Part shown: positions 24,600 through 37,690 of the stretch, piece by piece | Position numbering within the stretch: position 1 is the stretch's first letter | How the letters are laid out: each line of letters opens with the position of its first letter | Source: Epiperipatus broadwayi | Lineage: Eukaryota; Onychophora; Udeonychophora; Euonychophora; Peripatidae | Length of the DNA: 64,000 nucleotides | Assembly (NCBI GenBank): GCA_028023455.1 | Contig: JAQFVV010000152.1 | Coordinates: 2,294,001 to 2,358,000 of the forward strand | Direction of reading: 5' to 3' | Translations under genes and position numbers: made by a program | The notes under the pieces: generated by a model | The model's input: the letters and a program-made list of their open reading frames with translations, nothing else | What the model was told of the DNA's origin: nothing | Databases searched by the model: none

Positions 24600-25185
24600 C
24601 TTAGATTTACATAGCTTTCTTAAATGGCCATGTTTCCACAACCTCTACAATGCTTGTAATTCTATTTACCTTTTTTGACATGTGACCTTTCTTTCTACAA
24701 CAGTACAAACTAGCTCTTGAATTAACTTGATCAGACTGATTTTTATTCTCAATCTTCATTACGAATGCATTACTATTATTATTTTTACCAAATTCTTTTG
24801 AGGCCAATACATTTTCATGGACTAATCCCACTTTAATCATTTCCTTGTAAGTTAATTCCATAAAGCCCAGAAAATGCTATTTAAGCCTATCATCTGACAT
24901 CTCCCAAAGAAATTGTTTGGGCAGTGTTTTTTCCATATTTACAACTTTTTAGCATGCTCTCTCAATGTCTGATCACAATCACATAATCTGGCTGTCTATT
25001 TTTAAAATGTAGACATGCTACATGTTTTGAAGACTGTGAACTAAAGAAGTTATGTAACTTTTTTACTATTGTTGCATGTGATAATTTATCTGTGTCCCTC
25101 AGGATCGCATAGCTGATTTGTGATTTCAATCCAATTTTGTCCAGCATAACAAAGCAAAATGGCAACTTTAATGTGTTCACTAGAA
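24600..25185 (-). mobile_element. Ty3/Gypsy gag remnant
   Basis: Minus-strand translation reads HNFFSSQSSKHVACLHFKNR, then LKSCKYGKN, an L-DVR-like block, ELTYKEMIKVGLVHENVLAS and CCRKKGHMSKK. This reproduces the order of a Gypsy gag: the capsid segment usually reading S-V-x-E-Y-V-A-x-L-R, the C-N/K-F/Y-G element, the LT-F/Y-K-x-A helix and a CCHC zinc knuckle. In the knuckle only the C-x4-H half is intact; the outer cysteines are lost. Two frames are needed with a break near 24870-24960, so it is inactive. Immediately to the right is the LTR-like segment at 25230-25735, where a 5' LTR would be expected. Confidence 0.75.
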
Positions 25186-25229
25186 GTTCTGTTTATATAT
25201 AAAAGGTTTACTATCCTCTTAATATAAAA

Positions 25230-25735
25230 TGGTCAATCGAAAAATCGATTTACATTAAACTCATTTATTGTTATTTTTGGTACTGACGTCATTTTATTAC
25301 CTAATCAAATTTGCAATTATCCTTAGTTCACAAAATGATGCAGCTTCCATAATGCAAGTGTGTGTATGTACATCTTTTCTTCTTAAGTTGTGTCTTTATC
25401 ATGTTTCAGATCATTCCAAAATAGTATGTGATAATCTTTTAATTGCCTTTGCATACCATGGAAATTTCTCGAATCAGATTATCAATTTACTTATAATAAT
25501 ATTTCTATTTCCGGAACAGAACCCATTCTTTTAATTTTAATCACTTTACTTGATCTCTAAATATTTAGTTTCTTTGCAATTGAAAAAAATTTTGCTAATA
25601 AAAATATCTATTTTATTTGAAATATTTTACTTAACTAATAAAATATATATTTTTGTTTACATTATTTAACTCACATAAATATTAGTCAGCTCTCTTATAA
25701 TATATTTATTTCTAAATATAGCGTTAAGTTTTAAA
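25230..25735 (-). mobile_element. LTR-like segment B (possible Gypsy 5' LTR)
   Basis: Its right part resembles segment A at 15590-15968 (shared blocks are listed there). In minus orientation it lies just upstream of the gag remnant. The 88-residue open frame at 25268-25534 in it has no recognisable domain. The boundaries are approximate, and no primer-binding site was identified. Confidence 0.42.
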
Positions 25736-26875
25736 AAAAAGTGTAAAACAGAAAGCTCATTGTGTGAGAAAGACTTCTCCAACAGCTTGACTCTACAGGT
25801 AATAATAGGTAAATATTCATTTTTGACCAATATGGTTGTTTGCATGGGTTGGCTTTGTGCCAGATATCTAAGAGAAAAATATGAAACCTCTTGAAAAAAT
25901 AATCTGGATTTGAAGTCTAGGTAGTAGGCATGGCAGGTAGAAACTGCAAATGATTATTTATAAGGTAGAAAATTATCTAAATCTATTCTGATATTATTTT
26001 CATATTTGATCAAAGCATATCTATTGACTTAAGTTTTGAATATCCGGATATAAGCACTGAATTGCCACTTCTAAAAATCAAAAAATGGCAAAATGCAGCA
26101 AGAAAAAAAAAACAGAAAGTCAATTCAAATTTTTAATTTTAAGTTATTAGGCCACTGAAGAGTAAATATAATCTTACATCTGAGCATATTGAGATTGTAT
26201 TTATTTCATTTGGTTTTAAAGGTCTCAGAATGTAAAATATCACATCCACTTCCACAGTCTAGTTTGGAATCTGGGAAGAATAAAAGTTATATTTTTTTTC
26301 AGATTTTATTCAAGTTAGGACTTTTTTTGGATAACCAATTCTAAGCCAACTCAGCTAATGAGGCTGTATTGGAAATGGATGACTAACTATTCTTAACTTG
26401 ACACAAAAGATATAAGGAACAAAAATGTTTCAAACTCCCCCCATTTAAATAATGACTTCTTATTCATTATTCCTCTATAATGATCTGCTATAGAAAATTT
26501 TACCATGTAGTGGGGTAAAGACTTGCTCCTTCATTAACAGGTCTAAATATATACCTATAATATTAATAAATGCACTGAATATGCTTATATTAATTGTGAA
26601 AGGCATTATGGTGAAATTTTAAAACTTCAATAATTAAACTGATTGGTATATAAGTAATGTATATGTCTCATCTATAAATTTGTTTTTGTGGAATATGCTA
26701 GTATCTAAATGTTTGTCAACAATGCCAAAATAGTTTCCCATTCATATTTAAGTAGATCATGTGATTTTTTTTTACAATTTTATCATGTGACAATTTTATA
26801 TTCCATTTTAAATGGTTAAGCAATATAGAATAAAAATAGTAAAATTAAACAATTTGATGACTCAGTAGGTCATAA
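25736..26875. other. No recognisable gene
   Basis: AT-rich DNA with scattered mixed-composition patches. No motif supported. Confidence 0.45.
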
Positions 26876-26879
26876 AAAG

Positions 26880-26978
26880 TTTGAACTCTGGAAATGACAG
26901 AGCTGGATTTGATCCGTGACTTTTAAGCTGCTGAGTCTGACGCTTTATTCCTGCAGAGCAGCAAAAAATGATCATAAT
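26880..26978 (-). repeat. tRNA-derived SINE head (degenerate)
   Basis: On the minus strand, AAGCGTCAGACTCAGCAGC followed by TTAAAAGTCACGGATCAAATC resembles a tRNA right half with anticodon region and a B box (GGATCAAATCC; consensus GGTTCRAATCC). It is flanked by GCAGGAATAAAG and CAGCTCTG. No clean cloverleaf forms, so a real tRNA gene is unlikely. Confidence 0.5.
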
Positions 26979-27689
26979 CTTATTTCAAACATAAAGCAGC
27001 AATTACTATAACCACTAAATTAAACATAATATTAGCAATGCAGTGATGTATAATTTTAATAAATGTAAATCTAATATATCTTTAATGATATTGACTACTA
27101 TGTTAATAATATAAAATAATTCAACTATAAATAATTGTCTTCTTTTCTGAGCTAATGTAATACATGACTATTAGAGAAAAAATCAGCAGAAAGGGTTCTT
27201 AAAAAGAAACTGCCATTTCTGTAGACGTTTTCATTAACAATCATATTATATTATAATATAAAATAAACAAGCTAAACATTTATTCTCATATTGTTTCACT
27301 GACAATCTAAATTTACAGGTATATCAGAAACATCCATCATAAATGTCAACATAATAGCTAATATATGTTTATATAAATCACTATGATTATATTTTAATTT
27401 ATTAGTCCATATGAAAGTTTACATAACAGAGAATGAAAAAACATTACTATGTAACTTTTGCATATGTTTGACAAAAAATGAAAAACTGGTCACTACTCCA
27501 GTGACAGTCTGAAATAGACTAGTATTTATAGTTTTATCTTTCTCAGTTCTGAAAATGTAACCTGAAGAGCAACAATTTTTGATCATGATTTCTCATTACT
27601 CTAAATTTGCTGATGATTGTGTTTGGACACCTTCATAGGTGTTGCCATATATAAATATACATCAATTTGCACCTGAGAGAAAACAAACT
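26979..27689. other. No recognisable gene
   Basis: AT-rich DNA without a supported feature. Confidence 0.4.
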
Positions 27690-27870
27690 GGAAGTAGTAA
27701 AGCAAATAGCAATTAAAAAATCCTCAGAAATGTTAGCAAATAGTAGTGAGATTGATACAAAATAGGGTGACAAAGTGCAATATTGCCTATGCCACATAAT
27801 ATATCTTCTATTGTTTCATCTTCTCTGTGACATATACAATATGTCAGAATTATTTACGAAAAGGACTGTC
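27690..27870 (-). mobile_element. LINE C-terminal cysteine-motif remnant
   Basis: The minus strand gives LTYCICHREDETIEDILCGI, which resembles the C-R-x-C-x-x-x-D/E-E-T-I-x-H-I-L-x-G-C motif found at the end of many LINE reverse transcriptases; the His is replaced by Asp. A short YLxRHN-like block follows in a second frame. It appears to belong to a LINE lineage other than the RTE-like one. It is small and badly decayed. Confidence 0.55.
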
Positions 27871-28699
27871 TATATTTTATCCAAAAATAAAATTGAAATG
27901 GCATAAAAATTTAATTTGATTAAAAAAAATATTAAATTCTAGTGGCCAGAGTTAGAGGCTTTGTTTTAAGATTTTATTCCTGATCTCCATATATGTTTCC
28001 AGAGATTCTATCAGTGCACAAATAGAGATTTAAAGTTTCCAATATCGATATTTTATATGGGGGGGGGGGGCTGAGATTATATTTGTTTTATTGCATCTAG
28101 AAGTATAATTAGGAAGGAATGAGTAATTTATCGGTTAATAGTATTGAAATGGTTGACTATTATTGAGACAAGTTTCAAATATCAAAGAAATTATATTTTC
28201 TTAATGAAAGACATTGATAAAATGTGAATTACACACATTTCATAAGGTGTAATAAATTATAATCTCATTTCATATCTTACATAAATCGGCTATTAATATA
28301 TTATAATCACTGCATTAAATATATAATATTAATAAATATATAATAAATTGTAAGTGCATGTAGTAGTATTAAGCATTTAATTGCCAATTTATGTAGTGTT
28401 TGAAATGAGTTTATAATGGTTTCTGCCTTGTATAATTAGCATCTAATATTATATAACATTTCTAATACAATTTAAAATTGTGATTGATGTGTTAACATGA
28501 TTATATAAAAAATATAGCACATAATGATAAATATATAAAGTGTTGATATGATTGACTGATAATTAAAACTCTTACCTAGATGATAAATCTGATTATAGAT
28601 AAAACTTATGTGCAATATGAGTCATTATATTGTTGAATTTAACAAGTTCTCATTGTGATAAAGAAGCCAGGATTTTAAACTTGCCATAGAGAACTTTCT
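27871..28699. other. No recognisable gene; poly-G run at 28061-28070
   Basis: AT-rich DNA, with an isolated run of ten G residues that is unusual for this base composition. Confidence 0.5.
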
Positions 28700-29258
28700 A
28701 AATATTTCTAAATTTGGTTGTGGTAAAAAATTTACAGACAATAATAGCTTATGGAATTTGCAGAAAAATATAAATTCTCTCTTTGAAAAACTAACTTTAA
28801 ATATCCAAATGAAGATATAGCAGAAATTAAGTAATATTTTGCCTGAACAGAAAATATTTATTTGAAGATAGTAATATTCTTAATAGATTCAATATAAGAA
28901 GTGAGCTTTGATTAGTGAGTTGGTGTGTGGTAATGCAAAACTAAAAAAATGAAAACTATTAAGAAAGTCAGTATTAAAAGTTGATATTCACTAATTTTTA
29001 GAAATATCCCAATGAATTTAAATTATAACTTGCAAATCATTTTAAAATTTTAATAGACTATAAAAATAATCATGATTGAAATCAATAAGAAGATATATAA
29101 CAAAAATAGGTAGTACAAAATAGCAGCAATATATCAGTAATTTTTTTACTGAAACAAGATTATGTATGAAGAAAAAAAGACATGTAAATCTATTTTTAAA
29201 ATGATGGATTAAAGAGAACTGAATATCTAAAGTTTTATAAAATGATATAAAAAATATT
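28700..29258 (+). mobile_element. LINE copy 3, 5' piece
   Basis: Matches copy 1 from the KFGYG-type endonuclease region (KFGCGKKF) through the pre-RT linker. Nucleotide landmarks shared with copy 1 are ATATCCAAATGAAGATATAGCAG-like and ATTCTTAATAGATTCAA-like blocks. It is rich in stops. It breaks off near 29258 and resumes near 30200. Confidence 0.75.
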
Positions 29259-30199
29259 AATAACAATATGTTATATATAAAATCTATGTTTTTTCTATTG
29301 TATGATTAGTAAATGCATGAATGTTTGTCTGATATCATGTGTCAAAGTTATAACCACTATGTTTATACAAAGGAATTAATTCACCATAAATAAAAAATGC
29401 TCACAAAAATGGTACATTTGCTTTTAATTACAGAAATATAATATATATTTCATGATAAAGGTTCACAGACAGCTGCAGAAACAATCACAAATGCTGATTC
29501 ATAATTTGATGTTAAGGTGCTCTGTGCTTTTATGGTGTATCAATCCCCTAATGTAGTTCAGATGAATGACATACTCAGCAATGTTTAGTAAAAAAACATA
29601 TATTTACATTAAATCTTAAAAAAAAAATTGTTAAAGAAACCAATTAAAAATATATAAATATATTTAACAAAAACATATTACAAAAATGAGAGGCTAAAGG
29701 ATGGCATTTTTGTTTTCCAATATTAATAATTGAAAACTATTAATAAAGCTAAAAAAAACTATTATGTTTATTCACGAGACTGTTGAAAACAAAAAAAAAA
29801 TTACATTTTTTATTCAGAGGGCACTCCAGTAAATATATAGTTGTACTGTAATGCTGTCAAATGCAACAGATATATTTAAAAATGTAAATTTTAATTTACT
29901 TTTATTAAAATTCAAAAATTTATTTATTTAATATTAAAATGTTTTGTTTAATTTACATTAAATCTTTAAAAAATTTCTTAAAGTAAGAAATTATTACAAA
30001 AATGAAGGCCTAAAAGCCCAAAGATTTTGTATTATACCATAACAACAGTCTTTCAGGCCAGTGTATAATTCTCACATTTAAAATCTTTTGTTTCATTTAC
30101 ATTAAATCTTTAAAAAAATTGTTAAAGCAACCAATTAAAAAAACCATACACAGCCCTTTACAAGGTTGAGTATATCTGATGAAAATATAATTATGAATT
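29259..30199. repeat. Insertion in LINE copy 3 containing three copies of a short repeat
   Basis: About 0.94 kb of sequence absent from copy 1. It includes three diverged copies of TTTACATTAAATCTT followed by an A-rich run and TTAAAG, at about 29603, 29952 and 30096. Two of these are followed by AACCAATTAAAAA. A GAGGCTAAAGG/GAAGGCCTAAAAG pair lies near 29690 and 30004. No coding sequence. Confidence 0.6.
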
Positions 30200-31728
<1,529 letters not shown>

Positions 31729-32037
31729 ACGATTTTCGATTATGTGATGATCAGATTTATTCAAAATAAGCAAAAGTTTTACTTGTCACTAAGAGAGTAC
31801 TGGATATCATATGTATTTTAATTAAGTGAACTTAGCCATATATGGAATCATTATAAATTACAAAATCAAACACGTTAAAGTAACAAAATAAAAATAATTC
31901 AAATAAATAATATTCTCTCGATTACTTTGTTATTATTAAAAAAAAAAACAACTAAGTGATAAGAATAAAAATAAAAGGGATAAGTAATTTATATTTTGTT
32001 TTCATTGGAGAATATAAATAAAAATTAATTTACTTAT
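31729..32037. other. No recognisable gene
   Basis: AT-rich spacer between two inverted LINE copies. Confidence 0.4.
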
Positions 32038-32235
32038 CATCATTCTCAACCATTATTACTTCATTACAAGATAAAGCTTTCTACCAATTTCTTCTGCTTT
32101 CCCCATCTCTAACCTCTTTTTTCACATCACACCAATGAACTTCTTTATTCATTCATCCATGTCATATCCAATCATTTTCTCCATCTTTTGTAATCCCTTG
32201 GGATCCAATTTAAAACTTCAACTATCCATCTACCT
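32038..32235 (-). mobile_element. LINE copy 4: 3'-terminal fragment, inverted relative to copy 3
   Basis: The minus strand carries the last ~180 bp of the same LINE: GATGGATAGTTGAAGTTTTA, a W-x-P-K-GL-like block, a DMDE-like block, and the terminal AATAATGGTTGAGAATGATGA tail at the low-coordinate end (sequence shown in part). It ends sharply at 32235. With copy 3 it repeats the tail-to-tail arrangement of copies 1 and 2. Confidence 0.78.
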
Positions 32236-32989
32236 GGGAAATGCAGGTGAGGCATTGGGAAAATGCTTAAATAGCTTGGAAAAATATGTTAGCTTAAATT
32301 CAATGCTAGAGGAAATAAAACTCATAATAGCCTATTGTCATCTTCAGATGGCATCCCAAACTTGGTGAAATTCCTTATTTATTGGACCACATAGTTTTAA
32401 CAAATTCAATCATGTCTTGAACCATACACTCCATTCTTTAAAAGACAAATGGCTAAGTTGAAAGATCTGATAGATGATTTCTTAATAGTATTCTAGGTTG
32501 TCTTATTTTTAAAGCATAGCTTTCCAAGTCATATTGAGGGAAATGTTAATCAGCACATACAGACATACTATCAAATAGGTAGTTGAGACATTAAATGTGT
32601 ATGTCATCAGCAGGAATTTTACAACAAAAAAAAAACAATTTCTAAACATCAACAGAAAATGTCACATAAAGAGCATAAAATCCCACATATCAAAACTTTG
32701 CTGTATGAGAAGAGAAAAGAAAGACCACCATCATAAAGGCAAATAGAAAAACGTCAATTAGCTGTTCATCTAGCACTTGAATAATAAATGAATTGGAAGT
32801 CAATCAAATATTCACATTGGTGAAGACAATTATTCTGGCCATTAACTACAATAACATGGCGAGAACTTGATGGGGATTAAAACAATACTCAAAACTGTGG
32901 ATTCAAGATGTTAATTAATTAAGGAGGGACCTTAATAATCTGTTTCTTGCTTTAGACTCTATAGGAATACACAGGAACAAAATATAAAA
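32236..32989. other. No recognisable gene
   Basis: Mixed-composition DNA, with the CTGGGAAATGCAGG stretch starting abruptly at the LINE boundary. The C-terminal half of the 77-residue frame at 32135-32368 lies here and matches nothing I know. Confidence 0.4.
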
Positions 32990-34880
32990 ATGTACTTCAG
33001 ATAATATAATGGCAAATTTGTTATGTGATTGGGAAAATAAAATATCTCAATTTGTATTCCATGATTGTCATAAAATTAAGATAATATTAGAGATCATTAT
33101 TGTGGAGGCTCTATTAGAGTCAGGAAGTCAAATACTACCAAATTATGCATTTGGATCCACACATCAAAATCTTCCTTTAATGTTAACACTAATCACCCTG
33201 GCAAATAGTAGAAGGCCAAATTGGCATTCCAACAGATTTCAGTGCAAATATAAATTGAAAGAACATGCATAAGCCATGTATTTCTGATATTGGGTGGGTT
33301 GATTCATGAGTGCATTCTAAGCACAAAACTAGTTGCTTATTAGATTTTTATAAGGGTAAAGTGCCATGTTAATATCAAGTTATACCATTATTACTTCAAA
33401 GACAATTTCAGTCTGGATACCTATGTTGTGTGCAATATTGCCATCAGTGATGAAAAATAATAGTTGAGATCAAGAATCTCTGATATTAAAAAATAAATGG
33501 CAGGTTCAAATCAAAGAAATATTTCAAAGATATAAATCAATATTTCTAATGAGTGTCAAATTAAAATAATGGATATCTAGTTCAGTCATACCCACTAACT
33601 CATCAATATAAAGTGAAAATGGAAAACCAGTTGAAATATTCATTACTATTTAACAATCCCTTAGTATTAATAAAAAGATGGGTGTGTCAAATTATATTTA
33701 TATACATGTCAGTTGAATTGAATTACAGTCCCTGATTATAATATTGTTCCTCTACTCTAAGAATTGTTGATAAAGTTTAGGGGGAAAGATTTTTGCTACT
33801 TTTGATGTGTTAATTAATTACTGGCAGATAAAAAAAATTCAGAAAAACCATCAGTATACATCATTCAGATTCAATGGGTATTCTTATTATTTTGAAAGGT
33901 GCTTTTTGGTCTAAAAAATATGGGTTACTTCAGTATTTAGAGAAGGTGTTCTCAAATGATATAAGATGCATAGTGGTTACATAATGAAATCATGTTGACT
34001 AATAAATCCAAGCATATTCCACACAGGCAAGTTGTGTCTAAAGAAGACTACCCTAGTGATGGAAAAAGTCAATTTTTTAGGATATGATAAATAACCATGA
34101 TATTAGACTTTATCGTGAAAAACTATGGGTAATTCAAGATGTTCCCATCCTAAGACTAAGAATGATATCAAGTTCTTCTTGTGGTTGTGTAATTTTTATA
34201 ATTGATTCTATAATGTTTTTGATATGGCATCTTTGTTACAATTATTGTCCAAGAATATGCCTTGAAAGTAGAGTCTAACATGATGAGGATTTTAAAATAA
34301 TTAAAATAAGTTTCTAGATCAGGTAATGCTGATCTAACCTGATTTTGGAAAACCCTTTTGTATGCTAATCACAGTTAGTGGCTATGGATTGAGAGCTACA
34401 AAGAATTAACCATGTTTTGATTTCTATTCATAATGCAAGTGAATCCATGTGAACATGTGATGTTAGAGCTTGGATGACTGTTCAGTATTTATATAAACTG
34501 AAATCATTATGATTGGATTAATCAAATAAGACAGATGGTAAATTATATTACTGGAAGTTTAATGATTCTAATAGTCTTGATCCTACTCAATTACATCACA
34601 TAAAACAGAGACTAGTGCTATATAAAACTAAGCTGCTGTGAACATGGTAAGTCCTAGATCAATTAAAGAAAAAGGATGAATTGAGAAGACAAAAATCTCA
34701 TTTTTCTAGACATATATTTCAAATAGAGCATATATTTCAAATAAAGAATAAGATAATAATCCATGTTACTCCTGTGAGTTGTACTGAAGAGAATATAACA
34801 AATTCTGAAATATATATAAAAATTCTTATCAAATTATAAAACAGTATGGAAATAATACTTTTCTATTGAAAAAATAAAGA
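32990..34880 (+). mobile_element. Ty3/Gypsy retrotransposon remnant (protease-RT region)
   Basis: An 87-residue frame at 33009-33272 includes ALLESGSQ, a possible retroviral-type protease active site with Asp changed to Glu. At 33640-33700 comes a LVLIKKWVCQIIF-like pre-RT block. The clearest part is at 33795-33920: TFDVLINYWQIKKIQKNHQY, then TSFRFNGYSYYFERC and, after a one-base shift, LFGLKNMG. These correspond to the Gypsy RT motifs F-D-L-x-x-G-Y-W-Q-I and P-F-G-L-K-N-A-P. The Y-x-D-D box is not recognised. From 34260 to 34880 homology is doubtful (possible RNase H/integrase debris). Stops are frequent. Confidence 0.7.
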
Positions 34881-35700
34881 CAAGAGTGTGTATAATGCCA
34901 AGTTAAGCAGTCTGCCACAAGGATTGAGGACTTATGAAAAAGCTTTTAACTACTGATATTGAAATAATTATTTAGCCATCATCCCATTTCACCTACTATG
35001 TTCCATAATAGTGTCTTTTTCCTTAATTCAAACCCAGCCCAGTCCATGTATATAATCTTCTAATAATTTTATTTATATAAAATAATGTATATTTACATGT
35101 ATATGTGTGTATTTATATATGTGTGCACATCCAATAATCATATTAATATTTGTATGTGTAAAATGCATATGCCTTTATAAATGTAATATTTAATAAAATA
35201 TAATCTTAATTAAGCGCATGAACATTATTATCCATGTGTAATTACTTATATATATGTGAAAGGTACCTAATGCAATAGATTTTAAAAGCATTACACCTCT
35301 TAAATTAATTTAAATTTGCATTATTTTGGTTAAATCTCTTTATTTAAAGGCTTTTGTATATAAATTTCTATTCCAGAGTGGTCTCACACACATATATATT
35401 AAAATGTTTATGAACTTAAACTCTTTTAAAAAAAATTTATCTGTTGTTATAAAAATTTGTAATTCTTAGAACAAAAAGTGACCTGTTTTTAATGTTGTTT
35501 TAAAAATAAAAACTTAGAACAAAAAGTGACCTGTTCACCATTATTGTTCTCATCCAAAAATGACCAAAGTTTTTACTTTTATGCCTTTTTAATTACTAAG
35601 AAGACTTTGTAAAAAGTTATAAAAAAGTTGCTCCAATTACAGATTTTTCAAATATAAATAATTTTAAGCTTTGCTAAGGGGATTCACTCATTAACTTTTA
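34881..35700. other. No gene; 49-bp tandem duplication near 35464-35535
   Basis: AT-rich DNA. The block CTTAGAACAAAAAGTGACCT occurs twice, at 35464 and 35513, a local tandem duplication. Confidence 0.6.
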
Positions 35701-35714
35701 CCATGCAAACTTCT

Positions 35715-35885
35715 GAATAAAACAACCACTGCCTCTCTCCCTTTGGGAGGATGGTCAATGCTCAAGCTGGAGTTTGAGGCCCATAGCCTGCCCAGCAGAA
35801 AGCATCAGAAGACATCAGCTCAGCTAAGAATGATGGTGATCAACTACAGGAGCCTCAACAAAGAAGATGTGGTAACATTTTTTCC
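35715..35885 (+). mobile_element. GC-richer islet, possible LINE endonuclease start
   Basis: This ~170-bp segment has much higher GC than its surroundings and is open in one frame, reading GGWSMLKLEFEAHSLPS and then LRMMVINYRSLNKEDV. The last part resembles the start of the AP-endonuclease domain of CR1/L2-type LINEs (L-x-x-M-V-V-N-x-x-S-I-x-N-K). Homology is lost after it. It could instead be a host exon ending at GATGTG/GTAACA; I lean to LINE debris. Confidence 0.35.
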
Positions 35886-37003
35886 TTGCAGAGCTCTTTA
35901 AAATAACTCTAAAAACTTTATAAATGAATTTTAAAACTTAAGCTAGCTAACCTATAAATGTGCACAAGCTTTTAAATCTGTATTGTAATAATGTTTTCAA
36001 TAAACTAAAAACTAATTTCAAGTGGTAAAATATGATTTAAAATTATAATTTAACTTTTAAAAATTAATATCTGTATACTTGCCTATTTCTTTTAAAAATC
36101 TAAATGCTTGTTAATAATAACTTGTTCAGTTATTATTCTATCTTTCTAATCTGTGATCATGCCTTCTTATTTGTTTTATATATGTTATTTTATAGTTATG
36201 CTGTGCTCAGTTCAGAATGGAGATTGATTTTATGAATAAAGTTTGAGATGGGAGAGATGATTAGATGCTCTCTCTACACTAAGTAATTTTGCTCTTTAGT
36301 ACACACACTCAAATCTCCATCCTGAAACCCTAAATATTTTGGTTAAGCTATAATATTTAGCTTATTATTGTTGTTATTATAATTAGGCTTGCAAGTCAAT
36401 AAATAATTAGTTAATAAATGCATGAATGAATTATAAAGCATATTATGAGTATTGTTTAAGTCCCAGGTATGCTGTGACCTTTTTTAAACTATATTATAAG
36501 CTGTGCAGATTTAATTAGATTACTTTTAAATATTCCTTGTTAGCCTGTTTTAAGAATGCTAATTAATGAACTGGCATATGGTAGTTTTGCAGAACAAAAC
36601 TATAGAATTTTGCATATTTTTAGCTAGTAATTACTATTGTTTAGTGTGGTGAATGTGTCTTTAGGAAGCACATATGTGCATATACTCTTTGCTGTATGTT
36701 TTACATGAATGGGCTTTTGATTTTAATGACCACCCCATCATCTTCTTAATTTAGACAGCTTTTGTTTAGAACTGGAAAACAAGGATCCAGATTATTTTTA
36801 TAAGCTTCTTCGATCACCAAACTAAATGTTTACTTTATTCACAGTGTCATATGGTCAAAGGGAACTGAGTACATGGTACTGAATCCCCTGATTAACTACA
36901 CATTCAAGATGCACACTTCTCTAATATATATATATAAACTAACCAAAGGAAATACATATAAAAACACACAAAAAAACTTATAAATCCAAGAAATAATATT
37001 ATA
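35886..37003. other. No recognisable gene
   Basis: AT-rich DNA with a few CT-rich patches (for example 36250-36330). Nothing supported. Confidence 0.4.
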
Positions 37004-37690
37004 TTTCAACCAGAGAACTGGTTTTCATCAGAAAGAAAAAAAAATACACAGTAAAATGGTGATAATCAAAAATTACAGATTTGATAAAAGATTATTAAAG
37101 ATTATAAATTTAACAAACCCTCCCTGATTGTGCACAAAATCTAACACAGAATATCTACCCAATCAATGACAGAATCCAAACAAAAAAAACTACATTTCCT
37201 CCTAATAAAGCTTAAATTCTATTTAAATTGAAATAAAAATAAATAAATAAATAATCCAAAATTAAAATATGCATATGTGCATACATACAAAAATTAGACT
37301 ATGCTCACATACAAAAAATAGCTGTGCTCATATTAATATTCATTAAAAACTAAAAATACTTATACATTTTAATCAAAAATTATAGTTAGTGCAAAGTACA
37401 ATAATTTATAATAATTAATTATTTATCTATATACCAATTAAACACAGATATTAAACATACATTTAACCAATCTTTACATAAAAAAATCTCATATAAGAAA
37501 ATTTTCACATAAAAAAACTTTCACATAAAAAACTCACATATAAAAATCATTTAGGAGACCAGGTAACCCAGAGATGTAATAGTTCCAATGTTTAAATTCA
37601 ATCCATATGGTTCTAAAGTCTTGAATTTAAAAATAAAAAAACTCTCCTTTTGTTTCCTCTCCCTTGTAGAAGAAAAACCTTCCTGAAGAA
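37004..37690 (-). mobile_element. Penelope-like element 3' end (C-terminus, 3' UTR and hammerhead-like motif)
   Basis: Minus-strand translation of 37685-37551 reads ERKQKESFFIFKFKTLEPYG and LNLNIG and ends at a stop at 37551-37553. R-x-x-x-E-x-F/W-I-x-x-L-x-T-L-x-P-x-G-L-N is the characteristic C-terminus of GIY-YIG-bearing Penelope/Neptune-type proteins. About 0.5 kb of 3' untranslated sequence follows, ending near 37004-37031. There the minus strand reads CTGATGA, an A, AACCAG, TTCT, CTGGTT, GAAA. This is the CUGANGA / stem II / GAAA arrangement of the hammerhead ribozymes known from Penelope-like elements. The RT and GIY-YIG core are missing upstream. Confidence 0.65.

Noticed and set aside
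26880-26978. Functional tRNA gene
   Set aside because: B-box-like sequence is present but no acceptor or D-arm pairing; better explained as a SINE head.
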